NCBI RefSeq assembly: GCF_030529325.1 | Contig: NZ_JAUMXC010000019.1 | Span: forward strand, 1 to 37,682 | Origin: Porphyromonas sp. | Lineage (GTDB): Bacteria; Bacteroidota; Bacteroidia; Bacteroidales; Porphyromonadaceae | Length of the DNA: 37,682 nucleotides | Direction of reading: 5' to 3' | Shown: one piece after another, positions 1 through 8,924 of the stretch | How positions within the stretch are numbered: position 1 is the first letter of the stretch | Layout: each line of letters starts with the position of its first letter | Position numbers and translations under genes: made by a program | The notes under the pieces: generated by a model | The model's database searches: none | Told to the model about the DNA's origin: nothing | Seen by the model: only the letters and a program-made list of their open reading frames with translations

Positions 1-1
1 T

Positions 2-53
2 TACCTCAAAGTTAAGGACTAATGGGGCTTACACACTTTTTTAGGACAGTATC
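2..53 (+). mobile_element. Terminus of an IS256-like insertion sequence (left window edge)
   Basis: This 52-bp stretch is identical to the reverse complement of 37631-37682; the similarity stops at 53, where the flanks diverge, so 53 is probably the outer tip of the element. Read outward-in, the tip GATACTGTCC followed by an A-rich stretch and GTGTGTAA resembles the IS256-family pattern recalled from memory (GATAnnGTCC...TGTGTAA). The transposase itself would lie outside the window. Family assignment is inference; the shared repeat is directly visible. Confidence 0.6.
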
Positions 54-218
54 CACGGTTATCTATAGTCTCCCATAAATCTATGGATGGGAAGTTCCCC
101 TTGAGGAGGTAAAGAAAAGTAGATGTCCAAAAGGTTCCTTACTTTGATTTGCCAAGGTAAGGAACTTTCAATCGAAAGTTCCTTACTTCGTTACAGAGCC
201 TTCCTTAAGTTATTTGAC
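54..218. other. Non-coding gap between two insertion sequences
   Basis: No credible gene is present. The stretch holds a near-palindrome at 155-188 and a further copy of the arm motif GTTCCTTACTT at 134-144, which could pair alternatively with the left arm. It ends at the ISAs1-family element starting at 219; the last ten bases are that element's target duplication. Confidence 0.6.
155..188. repeat. Imperfect palindrome, copy 1 of a dispersed element
   Basis: A 34-bp inverted repeat with two mismatched pairs, centred between 171 and 172, built from the arms GGTAAGGAACTTTC and GAAAGTTCCTTAC. A longer, perfect version of the same sequence is at 36640-36683. It is followed by no T-run, so it is not an obvious terminator. 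Confidence 0.75.
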
Positions 219-1434
219 CAGGGGTGACGCATTAAAAGTTGAGTTGTAGTATTTGTTGGGGTCTTAGTCTTGCGAGTTTCTTCTGTATTCGAGGTATTGA
301 TGCCTTGAGAACTTGCTTTAAACGTTCGTATAAGAACAAGTTATACTTCTGCACCTTATCCATTATTTGAGCAATATTCCTAGACCGCTTTTGCGAGGCA
401 TCCTGCCTCAAAAAGACATCAAGACAGTAATGTAACTTGTTTTCGATAGTCCAATGATTGCGAATAACCTCTCTAATACGCTCCCAAATCTGTACTTGAC
501 GAGATGTAATAAACCACTTCGCAACTGCATTTACCCGTCTTCTTATCCTCTCGTTTTCGGCTAACACGATGAATAGACTTTAAGCCCGACCAACGTGCCA
601 AAATCGGGTTATCCTCCAACGACAAAGGCGTAACAATACTCTCATAACAACGTGTTTCGATGCGTCCGTGTCCCAATTCGACTTGCTCTTCCTTTTGGAT
701 ATGCGCCTGAAATAGAGGGCAGAAATATGACTCGAATTCTTGCAAACTATGGGCTTGATTAGCCTTGACACAGAGGACGTAATGAGCACTTCGGGAGACA
801 ATCTCTTCTGCAATCTCTATCTGAGTCCCGATGGCATCGATGCTGAGGTAATTACCCTATAAGTCCAAATAAGTGAGCAACTTCTTAATGGCGATGATTT
901 CGTTGTCCTTGCGGTTAATATATACCTGTGCCAAAGCGGATAAATCGCTCGGAGAGTAAGATGAAACCACGTGAGACTGAGTGTCAAATGAAAGTTTCTT
1001 CACCCCTCGCATCGTTTTGCCGTCAATGCAAATGTGCTTGCCGGAGGTCTTAGAAATAAACTCTTCTAAGCAAGTACGATAGGCTTCTTCAAAGGATTCG
1101 GGGCAGAGGAGACTCATACAGCGCTGCAGCGTATCGTGCGTGGGCATACTCTGTTCAAAAGATTGACCGCTAAGAGCTTGATAAATGGCTTTGAGTCCCT
1201 CTTCGTATTCTAAAGCCTAATCCTCCATTTCGTACCACGAATTACAGCCCGATATGGTCGAAAGGAATACAATAAGTAGAATAAAATCAAGTGGATAGAC
1301 TTTCTTGCGGTCGATACCTGGGTCGGGAATCAGGTGAAGGCTCGAAAAGAGTTCGGAGTACATATTGATCTACGATTTGATCTACGATTAGAATAACGCT
1401 CTACGAGGATAACTATTTTAATGCGTCAACCCTG
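219..1434 (-). mobile_element. Degenerate ISAs1-family insertion sequence with target duplication
   Basis: The element is about 1.2 kb, bounded by terminal inverted repeats: left CAGGGGTGACGCATTAAAA from 219 and right (on the minus strand from 1434) CAGGGTTGACGCATTAAAA, differing at one position. The flanks are GTTATTTGAC (209-218) and ATTATTTGAC (1435-1444), a 10-bp target duplication with one mismatch, fitting the 8-10 bp of ISAs1 elements. The transposase inside is broken, so the copy cannot move on its own. It sits about 90 bp downstream of the transporter gene ending at 1525. Confidence 0.88.
232..1363 (-). pseudogene. ISAs1-family (H-repeat type) DDE transposase, disrupted
   Basis: The reading frame starts at the ATG at 1363 (MYSELFSSLHLIPDPG) and can be followed to a stop at 232. 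It is interrupted by an in-frame TAG at 1217-1219, a second in-frame TAG at 857-859, and a one-base frameshift near 500-520, where the product switches frame just after YYISS. Family hallmarks remain: IDGKTMRGVKK in the N-terminal third, SIDAIGTQ and YVLCVKANQ in the middle, WSGLKSIHRV, and the C-terminal RNHWTIENKLHYCLDV motif carrying the conserved glutamate region. The three lesions mean no functional transposase. It is a decayed copy rather than a recent insertion. Confidence 0.9.
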
Positions 1435-1524
1435 ATTATTTGACACAAAAGTATAGTGGAGGATCTACAATATCACTCTCTTTTAATTCAACATAAAACT
1501 ACCGAAGTCGCCTTCCACATAAAT

Positions 1525-3195
1525 CTACGATAGAACAACACTCACAACAAGCTGAGCTATAATAACCCGAAGAAACATGGATAACGGATAGACAGAGGCA
1601 TAACTCACAGTGGGGACATCGTCTTTAGCCTGAGCATTAAGGTAATCCAGAGCTATAGGATTCGCCATCGTGCCACATAGTAGACCACCAACAGCACCAA
1701 AAGTATAGTCTGTATATTTCAAAACCATAAATCCGACAAGCAACGTAGGGACTACAGTGAGTATAGCACCCAATCCTAGCCAAACCAGCCCTCCTCCCTC
1801 TGTAAGAGTAGTAAAGAAATTGGCTCCTGATGATAGTCCGAGACAAGCCAAGTAAATAACAATTCCCATGGATCTCACCATAAGGTTTGCACTCTGAGTA
1901 ATATACGTGTTGAGCTTAAGTCGAGATCCGTATGCTCCCATGAGAATCCCGACTATAATCGGGCCACCCGCAATACCGAGTTTGATTCCATTAGAGATAC
2001 CCGGCAGGATAATGGGAATACTTCCAAGTGCACACCCCAAGAATATTCCTAAAAATATGCTTATAAGATATGGTGTATCAAGAGGCTTAAGTTGATCCCC
2101 TATTCGCTTGGCCAAACGCTCGACATCTTCGCTCCGTCCGACGACTGTGAGTCTGTCCCCTATCTGTAATCTGAGCATAGGGGTAGGCACAAGGTCAATC
2201 TCTGCTCTATTGATACGCGTCACATTGACCCCATAACGGTTGCGAAGTCGAAGGCTGGAAAGTTTTACTCCATTAAACTCAGACTTGGTAACTAATAAGC
2301 GCCGTGAGACCAACTGTATTTCCTTGTCAGATTCCCAATCCACCTGCTCTTTCTCCGTAGCCCTACCGCCAAAGAAACCGGTGATACGTGGAGCATCTGT
2401 CTCGTCTGACACGATAATAAGGTGATCCTCAAGCTCCAAAACCGTATCAGATGATGGTTGAAATATCTTACCATGTCTCCAAAGTCGAGAGATAATAAAA
2501 TCGATATTAACAAGTTCATGGATCTCAGCCACCGTTTTGCCGGCAATCTCCGGGTTGCGCACATAGTACTCTCCGACAAAGTGATGAGGTTCATCACCCT
2601 CGATAGCGACATCTTTATGAGCAAAAAACTTCTTTAGTATTTCCAAGACAATTATAACACCTATTATCCCAAAAGGATAAGTAATAGCTGTAGCAAGTGC
2701 CATGTCCGACAGAAGAGAGGATATATCCGGACTTTGCGCAGATTGTATGACGGCTTGCTGTGCAGCTCCTAAGGCCGGAGTATTAGTTACAGCACCACTC
2801 AAGACGCCCATCAGGAGTTCTATACCAATGTCTGTGGCATAATACAGTGCCACGACCCCTAGGGTAGACAAAAGAATAAGGCTTAACCCCCACATATTGA
2901 GAGCCAAGCCTTTTCGTCTGAATGAAGCTACAAAACCCGGCCCCACCTGTACTCCTAATGCATACACGAAGAGTATTAGTCCAAAGTTTTGAGCAAAATG
3001 AAGCATCTCATCATTGACTTTTGCACCAAAATGTGCAGCCAATATCCCAACAAAGAAGACGCAGGCCGATCCGAGAGTGAAGCGAGAAATCTTCAACTTA
3101 CCCAAATACAAACCAATACCACTGACAAGACATATCAACATCAGGGTCTGGACCATAGTCTGGGAGGTCCACAGGGCAGATAATGCTTCCTGCAT
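1525..3195 (-). CDS. AspT/YidE/YbjL-family membrane transporter with two TrkA-C domains
   Basis: The 556-residue product has the layout of the aspartate:alanine exchanger family: an N-terminal membrane half (about residues 15-190), a central soluble part with two TrkA-C-like regulatory domains (about 205-370), and a second membrane half (about 375-556). Family signatures are visible in LGVQVGPGF and GVLSGAVTNTPALGAAQ, with the related GLLCGTMANPIAL in the second half. Such proteins are probably secondary carriers of small anions or amino acids; most members have no known substrate. The start lies 30 bp downstream of the ettA stop, so it is probably the last gene of the hem-ettA transcription unit. 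An ISAs1 remnant begins about 90 bp beyond its stop. Confidence 0.9.
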   Translation of the reverse strand: MQEALSALWTSQTMVQTLMLICLVSGIGLYLGKLKISRFTLGSACVFFVGILAAHFGAKVNDEMLHFAQNFGLILFVYALGVQVGPGFVASFRRKGLALNMWGLSLILLSTLGVVALYYATDIGIELLMGVLSGAVTNTPALGAAQQAVIQSAQSPDISSLLSDMALATAITYPFGIIGVIIVLEILKKFFAHKDVAIEGDEPHHFVGEYYVRNPEIAGKTVAEIHELVNIDFIISRLWRHGKIFQPSSDTVLELEDHLIIVSDETDAPRITGFFGGRATEKEQVDWESDKEIQLVSRRLLVTKSEFNGVKLSSLRLRNRYGVNVTRINRAEIDLVPTPMLRLQIGDRLTVVGRSEDVERLAKRIGDQLKPLDTPYLISIFLGIFLGCALGSIPIILPGISNGIKLGIAGGPIIVGILMGAYGSRLKLNTYITQSANLMVRSMGIVIYLACLGLSSGANFFTTLTEGGGLVWLGLGAILTVVPTLLVGFMVLKYTDYTFGAVGGLLCGTMANPIALDYLNAQAKDDVPTVSYASVYPLSMFLRVIIAQLVVSVVLS

Positions 3196-3225
3196 ATTCT
3201 ACATATTTACTGTTTACTCGGTTAC

Positions 3226-4920
3226 TTACAGCATTTCCCCCAATTTGCGGTAGCGGGTCTTTGCTGTTGCTGCATCTCCGAGTCTACGCACCTTATCCTC
3301 CTCGTACTCTGTATATGTCCCCTCATAGTAAAATGGCTTACCATCTCCCTCGAAGGCCAATATGTGCGTACAGATACGGTCTAAGAACCAACGATCGTGA
3401 GATATGACGACAGCACAACCGGCAAAGTTTTCCAATCCTTCTTCAAGTGCACGAAGAGTATTTATATCGATGTCATTGGTAGGTTCGTCAAGTAGAAGTA
3501 CATTCGCTCCCGAACGCAAAGTCAATGCAAGATGAAGACGATTGCGTTCACCACCTGAAAGGACCTTACAAAGTTTTTCCTGATCAGCTCCCGTAAAATT
3601 GAATCTTGACAGATAAGCACGAGCATTGATTTCCTTACCTCCGACACGAATAGTCTCTTGCCCTCCGGAAATAACCTGATAGACAGATTTTTCAGGATCA
3701 ATATCTTTGTGAGTCTGATCGGCATATCCGATAGTAACGGTCTCACCAACTTCAAACGTGCCTGTGTCAGGCTTCTCAATGCCCATAATCATCTTGAACA
3801 TCGTGGATTTCCCAGCACCATTGGGACCAATGACACCTACGATACCGTTGGGAGGGAGCATGAAATTGAGATCCGTAAAGAGGGTCCTGTCACCAAATGA
3901 CTTGCTCACGCCTTGAGCTTCGATGACCTTATTTCCAAGCCTAGGACCATTTGGAATGAAGATCTCAAGCTTAGCCTCTTTCTCTTTTTGTTCTTCATTG
4001 AGAAGCTTTTCGTAAGAGTTAAGTCGGGCTTTACCCTTAGCTTGACGAGCCTTTGGAGCCATGCGAATCCACTCAAGCTCGCGAGCAAGTGCCTTGGCAC
4101 GTTTGCCTGACTGTTTGTCCTCCTGTTCTAAACGCTTGGATTTTTGCTCGAGCCAAGAAGAATAGTTACCCTTCCAAGGAATACCTTCACCTCTGTCAAG
4201 TTCAAGTATCCAACCTGCAACATGATCAAGGAAGTATCTATCGTGAGTAATACAGATAACTGTACCAGGATAACGCTGGAGATGTTGCTCGAGCCAATCT
4301 ATACTTTCGGCATCCAAGTGATTGGTAGGTTCGTCAAGCAGCAGGATTTCCGGTTGAGAAAGGAGGAGACGACACAAAGCAACACGCCTACGTTCACCAC
4401 CTGAGAGATGATCGACAAGAGAGTCGCCTGGAGGACAACGAAGAGCATCCATAGCTCTTTCGACTCGAGTTTCGATGTTCCATGCATCGATAGCATCAAT
4501 TCGATCCTGAAGTGTTGCCTGACGCTCGATAAGTTTTTCCATCTTGTCTGGATCTTCCAAGACCTCAGGATCAGCAAAAGCATTGTTGACGTCTTCAAAC
4601 TCTTTCAAAAGAGCTACAGCCTCACCGGCACCCTCCATGACAGTTTCCTTGACAGTCTTGCCATCGATAAGTTTAGGGTCTTGCTCAAGATAACCCACTC
4701 GATACTCCGGAGATGCATAAACGACTTCGCCGATGTACTCTTTATCTATACCTGCTATAATCTTGAGAAGTGTCGATTTCCCGGCTCCGTTGAGACCAAC
4801 AATACCAATCTTAGCGCCGTAAAAAAAAGAAAGATATATATTTTTAAGAACTTGCTTTTGTGGGGGATAGATCTTACTCACCCCAATCATGGAGAAAATG
4901 ATCTTCTTATCGTCTGACAT
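3226..4920 (-). CDS. ettA: Energy-dependent translational throttle protein EttA (ABC-F ATPase)
   Basis: A soluble ABC-F protein with two ATPase domains and no membrane segments. EttA binds the ribosomal E site and gates entry into elongation according to ATP/ADP level. The first Walker A is GLNGAGKST (about 42-50), with signature LSGGERRR and Walker B LLLDEPTNHLDAESIDWLEQ; the second has GPNGAGKST, LSGGERNRLHLA and LLLDEPTNDIDI. The linker and the stretch HVAGWILELDRGEGIPWKGN resemble E. coli EttA closely. The frame is open upstream to 5052, but the start is taken at MSDDKK (4920), giving 564 residues, near the E. coli length of 555; the longer form would run into hemL. It follows hemL by 40 bp and is probably cotranscribed. 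Confidence 0.95.
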   Translation of the reverse strand: MSDDKKIIFSMIGVSKIYPPQKQVLKNIYLSFFYGAKIGIVGLNGAGKSTLLKIIAGIDKEYIGEVVYASPEYRVGYLEQDPKLIDGKTVKETVMEGAGEAVALLKEFEDVNNAFADPEVLEDPDKMEKLIERQATLQDRIDAIDAWNIETRVERAMDALRCPPGDSLVDHLSGGERRRVALCRLLLSQPEILLLDEPTNHLDAESIDWLEQHLQRYPGTVICITHDRYFLDHVAGWILELDRGEGIPWKGNYSSWLEQKSKRLEQEDKQSGKRAKALARELEWIRMAPKARQAKGKARLNSYEKLLNEEQKEKEAKLEIFIPNGPRLGNKVIEAQGVSKSFGDRTLFTDLNFMLPPNGIVGVIGPNGAGKSTMFKMIMGIEKPDTGTFEVGETVTIGYADQTHKDIDPEKSVYQVISGGQETIRVGGKEINARAYLSRFNFTGADQEKLCKVLSGGERNRLHLALTLRSGANVLLLDEPTNDIDINTLRALEEGLENFAGCAVVISHDRWFLDRICTHILAFEGDGKPFYYEGTYTEYEEDKVRRLGDAATAKTRYRKLGEML

Positions 4921-4960
4921 TGTATGATGTTTTACTATGTATTGTAAACTGAAACAAGAA

Positions 4961-6247
4961 TTAGAATAGTGATACAAGAGTCTTCTCGAGTGCAACAACA
5001 GCTCGGTCCAAATCCTCCTCAGTGTGTGCACCTGAAACAAAGATGGCTTCAAATTGTGATGGAGGTAAGTAGATTCCCTCTTCTATCATCTTTCGGAAAT
5101 ATTTCGCATACATTTCGGTATTGCAAGAACGAGCAGCTTCAGCGTTGGTTATATCTCGGCCAGTGAAGAAAATGGTCGATAAAGTACCACTGGTGTTGTA
5201 CCTAAGATCCTCAGGATATTTCGCAACAAGAGAAGATACTTTATCTGAGAAGTAACGGGCTTTACGATCTAGCTCTTCGTATACTCCAGGCTTGGATAGT
5301 TCGTCCAACATTGCACATCCTGCGGCAAGAGCCAAGGGATTTCCGGACAGAGTCCCTGCCTGATAGACTGCACCATTAGGGGAAAGAACCTCCATAATCT
5401 CTTGACGCCCTCCAAAAGCACCTACAGGAAGCCCACCACCAATGATTTTACCAAGACATGTGATATCTGGGATGATTCCGTAGTATTCTTGCGCACCACC
5501 TCTGGATAGTCTAAACCCAGTAATGACTTCATCAAAGATAAGTACGGTACCCTGCAAAGTGCAGAGATCTCTGAGCTGTTGTAAAAAAGCAATATCCGGT
5601 AAGATAACCCCCATATTTCCCATAACCGGTTCTAAGATAACAGCTGCTATTTGTCCGGGATATTTCTCAAAAAGAGTTTTGACAGACTCTATGTTATTGA
5701 ATTCTGCGACCAAAGTTTCACTAACAATCTTTGTTGTCACACCATTGTTCTGCACAGAAGAAAAAGTCTGCACTCCTGAACCGGCCTGTACAAGAAAACC
5801 ATCGCTGTGCCCATGGTAACATCCATCAAACTTTATGATCAAGTTTCTTTCAGTGTATCCCCGAGCTAAACGTACAGCACTCATTGTCGCCTCAGTCCCG
5901 GAGTTGACCATACGGACCATATCCATACTTGGGAAGAAAGATTTGATCTTCTGAGCCATGTGTATCTCTTGTTCTACACATGCGCCAAAACCTGTTCCCT
6001 TTTCTACCGCCATCTTTATCGCTTCGATCATCGCAGGATGTGCATGACCAAGGATATGAGGGCCCCATGAAGAAATAAAGTCGATATACTCGTTGCCATC
6101 TACATCATAGATGTGACCACCTTTACCATGTTGGATATATATAGGCGTCATTCCAACAGATTTAAACGCTCTGACAGGACTATTAACCCCTCCCGGGATA
6201 TGTTTGCAAGCCTCTTGAAATAGGGCTTTTGATCTTTCAAATATCAT
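4961..6247 (-). CDS. hemL: Glutamate-1-semialdehyde 2,1-aminomutase
   Basis: HemL converts glutamate-1-semialdehyde into 5-aminolevulinate, the second committed step of the C5 tetrapyrrole pathway, using PLP or PMP. The 428-residue protein is the normal size for this class III aminotransferase fold. Visible features are the N-terminal HIPGGVNSPVRAF, the phosphate/substrate region MVNSGTEATMSAVRLARG, IFDEVITGFR, and the PLP lysine Lys267 in CLGKIIGGGLPVGAFGG. It starts 17 bp after hemB and is followed by ettA after 40 bp, so it closes the hem block. Its partner HemA is encoded at 8925-10154. Confidence 0.97.
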   Translation of the reverse strand: MIFERSKALFQEACKHIPGGVNSPVRAFKSVGMTPIYIQHGKGGHIYDVDGNEYIDFISSWGPHILGHAHPAMIEAIKMAVEKGTGFGACVEQEIHMAQKIKSFFPSMDMVRMVNSGTEATMSAVRLARGYTERNLIIKFDGCYHGHSDGFLVQAGSGVQTFSSVQNNGVTTKIVSETLVAEFNNIESVKTLFEKYPGQIAAVILEPVMGNMGVILPDIAFLQQLRDLCTLQGTVLIFDEVITGFRLSRGGAQEYYGIIPDITCLGKIIGGGLPVGAFGGRQEIMEVLSPNGAVYQAGTLSGNPLALAAGCAMLDELSKPGVYEELDRKARYFSDKVSSLVAKYPEDLRYNTSGTLSTIFFTGRDITNAEAARSCNTEMYAKYFRKMIEEGIYLPPSQFEAIFVSGAHTEEDLDRAVVALEKTLVSLF

Positions 6248-6264
6248 AATATGACAAAAGAAAC

Positions 6265-7242
6265 TTATGGGTTATTTCTCAAATACTGCGCAGCCTCTTT
6301 AGCAAAATAGGTCAGAATAATCTTTGCACCTGCTCTACGAATAGAAAGAAGGCTCTCCATCATAACTCTATCATGATCTATCCATCCCCTTTCAGCTGCG
6401 GCCTTAATCATAGCATACTCACCACTAACATGATAAGCAGCCATAGGCAGATCATAGCGCTGTGATGCCTCATGCAAAATATCAAGATATGCTAAAGCCG
6501 GCTTTACCATGATAATATCGGCACCTTCCAATATATCTTGTTCTATTTCTCTGAGCGCCTCTCTTCCATTGGCAGGGTCCATCTGATAGCCTCTTCTATC
6601 CCCAAATGAAGGAGCAGAATCAGCTGCGATACGGAAAGGGCCGTAAAACGCCGAGCTAAACTTCGAAGCATAAGACATGATTGGTATATGAGAGAAACCG
6701 GCCTCATCGAGGCCCTTTCGGATAGCAGCAATACGACCGTCCATCATATCTGAAGGTGCGATCATCTTTGCACCACAACGAGCCATAGAGACCGACTGTT
6801 GTACAAGATATTTGACAGTTTCATCGTTATCTACTTCATGCCCGTGCAAGATACCACAGTGCCCATGATCTGTATACTCACACATACATATATCGGCAAC
6901 GGTGATCATATCCGGCAACTCATCCCTAAGAGCCACCAATCCCTGCTGTACGATCCCATCATCATGCAGAGCCTCACTACCTGTAGCATCCTTATGAGCG
7001 GGGATCCCGAAGAGCATTACACTTTTCACACCAAGATCATATAACTCTCTGCACTCCTTGACCAACTCATCGACTGACAAATGATATTGCCCTGGAAGAG
7101 AACTAATCTCTTTACGGATGCCTTGTCCATGCACCACAAAAAGGGGATGAATGAAATCTGATGGATGTAGTCTTGTTTCACGGACCAAATCACGCATATT
7201 CGCAGATGATCTGAGTCGTCTAAGTCTTACTTCTGGATACAT
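6265..7242 (-). CDS. hemB: Porphobilinogen synthase (5-aminolevulinate dehydratase)
   Basis: HemB condenses two 5-aminolevulinate molecules into porphobilinogen in the cytoplasm. The 325-residue sequence has both active-site lysines: Lys194 in SYASKFSSAFYGPFR and Lys247 (Schiff base) in IIMVKPALAY. The metal site ADICMCEYTDHGHCG has the three-cysteine arrangement of zinc-dependent enzymes, rather than the aspartate-rich magnesium type. It lies 26 bp after hemD and 17 bp before hemL, in one operon. Confidence 0.97.
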   Translation of the reverse strand: MYPEVRLRRLRSSANMRDLVRETRLHPSDFIHPLFVVHGQGIRKEISSLPGQYHLSVDELVKECRELYDLGVKSVMLFGIPAHKDATGSEALHDDGIVQQGLVALRDELPDMITVADICMCEYTDHGHCGILHGHEVDNDETVKYLVQQSVSMARCGAKMIAPSDMMDGRIAAIRKGLDEAGFSHIPIMSYASKFSSAFYGPFRIAADSAPSFGDRRGYQMDPANGREALREIEQDILEGADIIMVKPALAYLDILHEASQRYDLPMAAYHVSGEYAMIKAAAERGWIDHDRVMMESLLSIRRAGAKIILTYFAKEAAQYLRNNP

Positions 7243-7268
7243 AAGTCTAAAAGTATTATATGGTTATA

Positions 7269-8021
7269 TTATTCTTGATCTTTTAAATAAAATATTATCT
7301 CCTTTGCGATATCTTCAGAGTGAGGTGTGGATGCCTCACGAATATTTTTATATCCCAAATCAATCAAAGCCTGACTGGTCTTAGGCCCGATGCTGACAGC
7401 AACAAAATCCTCATCAAGACTCCAAGAAACCTTCTCTAATGCCTCTGACCAGGCCTGTACGCCAGAGGGACTGCAAAATACAAAAAAGTCGGGACATTTC
7501 GGTACTTCTTGAAGCTTTTGGACAAACTCAGGATGGGGAGTTGTTTCATAGAGAGGTATCAGGTAATACTCATAGCCTTTAGAGCTAAAAAAATTCCTCA
7601 TATATATCCCTGCAATGTTTGAGGTTGGCTGAACAATTACCGTTTGAATGCCGAAATTTCGATCATACTCTTCGAGAATAGGATAAAATTCATCCACCAA
7701 ACCTTGAGAAGTTTCCACCGAAGGTCTGAAGCAGACTTCAACCCCCTTAGAAGATAAAAAAAGCTCTGTTGCTTGACCGATAGTAACAACTCTTCCCTTT
7801 GGAAGACCAAAACTATCTATGTAGTGTTGAGCTCCCCGAGGAGAGGAAAAAATAATGCAACTGCGATCCTTTGCAATTTGGGGCAATCTGACATCCTCAT
7901 TTTGGCAAGTACGTATCGGAGGTAAGCACAACAGATCAAGCTCCGGATATACATCTTTTACCTGTTTGACTATATCATTTACCAATTTCGGTTCACGACC
8001 GATGATACCAAACTTCCTCAT
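7269..8021 (-). CDS. hemD: Uroporphyrinogen-III synthase
   Basis: HemD cyclises hydroxymethylbilane with inversion of ring D to make uroporphyrinogen III. The family is poorly conserved, so the call rests on length (250 residues), the two-domain pattern with SSPRGAQHYID in the first half and FCSPSGVQAW with SIGPKTSQALIDLGY in the second, and position. Its ATG overlaps the hemC TGA by four bases (8018-8021), a typical translationally coupled junction. No other gene in the window could supply this step between HemC and later heme or siroheme synthesis. Confidence 0.92.
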   Translation of the reverse strand: MRKFGIIGREPKLVNDIVKQVKDVYPELDLLCLPPIRTCQNEDVRLPQIAKDRSCIIFSSPRGAQHYIDSFGLPKGRVVTIGQATELFLSSKGVEVCFRPSVETSQGLVDEFYPILEEYDRNFGIQTVIVQPTSNIAGIYMRNFFSSKGYEYYLIPLYETTPHPEFVQKLQEVPKCPDFFVFCSPSGVQAWSEALEKVSWSLDEDFVAVSIGPKTSQALIDLGYKNIREASTPHSEDIAKEIIFYLKDQE

Positions 8022-8923
8022 CCCTTTATCTTCTCTGCAATTTCTGACAAAAAGCCTTCAGCTAAGGGATCATCAGCAACAAATTCATAACGCTTCCCCC
8101 TACGATTACTTTCATGGGCAAAAAAAGCCATCCCTCTGATCCTACCACTCTCGTAAGCAAACAACGCCCCAAAAGGGATAGCACATCCACCACCTAAGAG
8201 GCTTAGTAGTCTACGCTCATAACCAGTCATACGATGGCTCAACTCATCATCGACAGCTCTGGCTATAGAGCACGCCTCAAGGTTGTCTTTGGCGCACTGT
8301 ATCCCAATAGCCGCCTGACCAGGAGCCGGAGCTACAATCTCAGGTTCAATGTAAAGGGACACCTCTCTATCCAGTCCAAGTCTCTTGAGACCTGCAGCTG
8401 CCATCACAATAGCATCATACTCTCCACTTCTGAGCTTGGCTATTCGAGTCTCAACGTTTCCCCTAATGGGTAAAAATTCTGTTGTATTTTCATCGTCCCC
8501 AATAGCCATTTTAAGCTGTGCAACACGTCGAGGACTTGATGTCCCTACCCTTTGCCCCTTCAAGTCCCCGATAGAAGAGACCTTAAAGTTAGCAATGATG
8601 ACATCTCGAGGATCCTCCCTCCTCATCACGGCTGCAAGACACAGACGCTCGTCCATCTCCACCGGAAGATCCTTAAGACTGTGCACAGCAAAGTCAATAT
8701 CATGACTATATAGCTGGTCTTCAAGCTCTTGAGTAAATAAACCCTTAGAGAGGGTGTTGGAATGCAGGCTTATATCCAACCTCTCATCTCCTCTCGTAGA
8801 GATCACTTTAATCTCTACAGAAGCTCCTGTTTTAGCTCCTATTGCTCTTTTGGCCTCATTGGCTTGCCACAAAGCTAAGCGGCTGCCACGAGTACCTATA
8901 ACATACGACCTTTTTACACTCAT
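8018..8923 (-). CDS. hemC: Hydroxymethylbilane synthase (porphobilinogen deaminase)
   Basis: HemC polymerises four porphobilinogens into the linear tetrapyrrole hydroxymethylbilane, using a dipyrromethane cofactor bound to a cysteine. The 301-residue protein opens with VIGTRGSRLALWQA and carries HSLKDLPVEM, RGNVETRIAKLR and APGQAAIGIQ, all standard for the family. The cofactor cysteine is Cys247 in LGGGCAIPFG. It starts one base after the hemA stop and overlaps hemD by four bases, so hemA, hemC and hemD must be translated from the same message. Confidence 0.97.
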   Translation of the reverse strand: MSVKRSYVIGTRGSRLALWQANEAKRAIGAKTGASVEIKVISTRGDERLDISLHSNTLSKGLFTQELEDQLYSHDIDFAVHSLKDLPVEMDERLCLAAVMRREDPRDVIIANFKVSSIGDLKGQRVGTSSPRRVAQLKMAIGDDENTTEFLPIRGNVETRIAKLRSGEYDAIVMAAAGLKRLGLDREVSLYIEPEIVAPAPGQAAIGIQCAKDNLEACSIARAVDDELSHRMTGYERRLLSLLGGGCAIPFGALFAYESGRIRGMAFFAHESNRRGKRYEFVADDPLAEGFLSEIAEKIKG

Positions 8924-8924
8924 A

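Noticed and set aside
232-813. Separate short genes in the left-end region
   Set aside because: They are fragments or shadow frames of one broken ISAs1 transposase.
4408-4917. 169-codon plus-strand frame inside ettA
   Set aside because: It is a shadow of ettA; the minus-strand frame has full ABC-F motifs.
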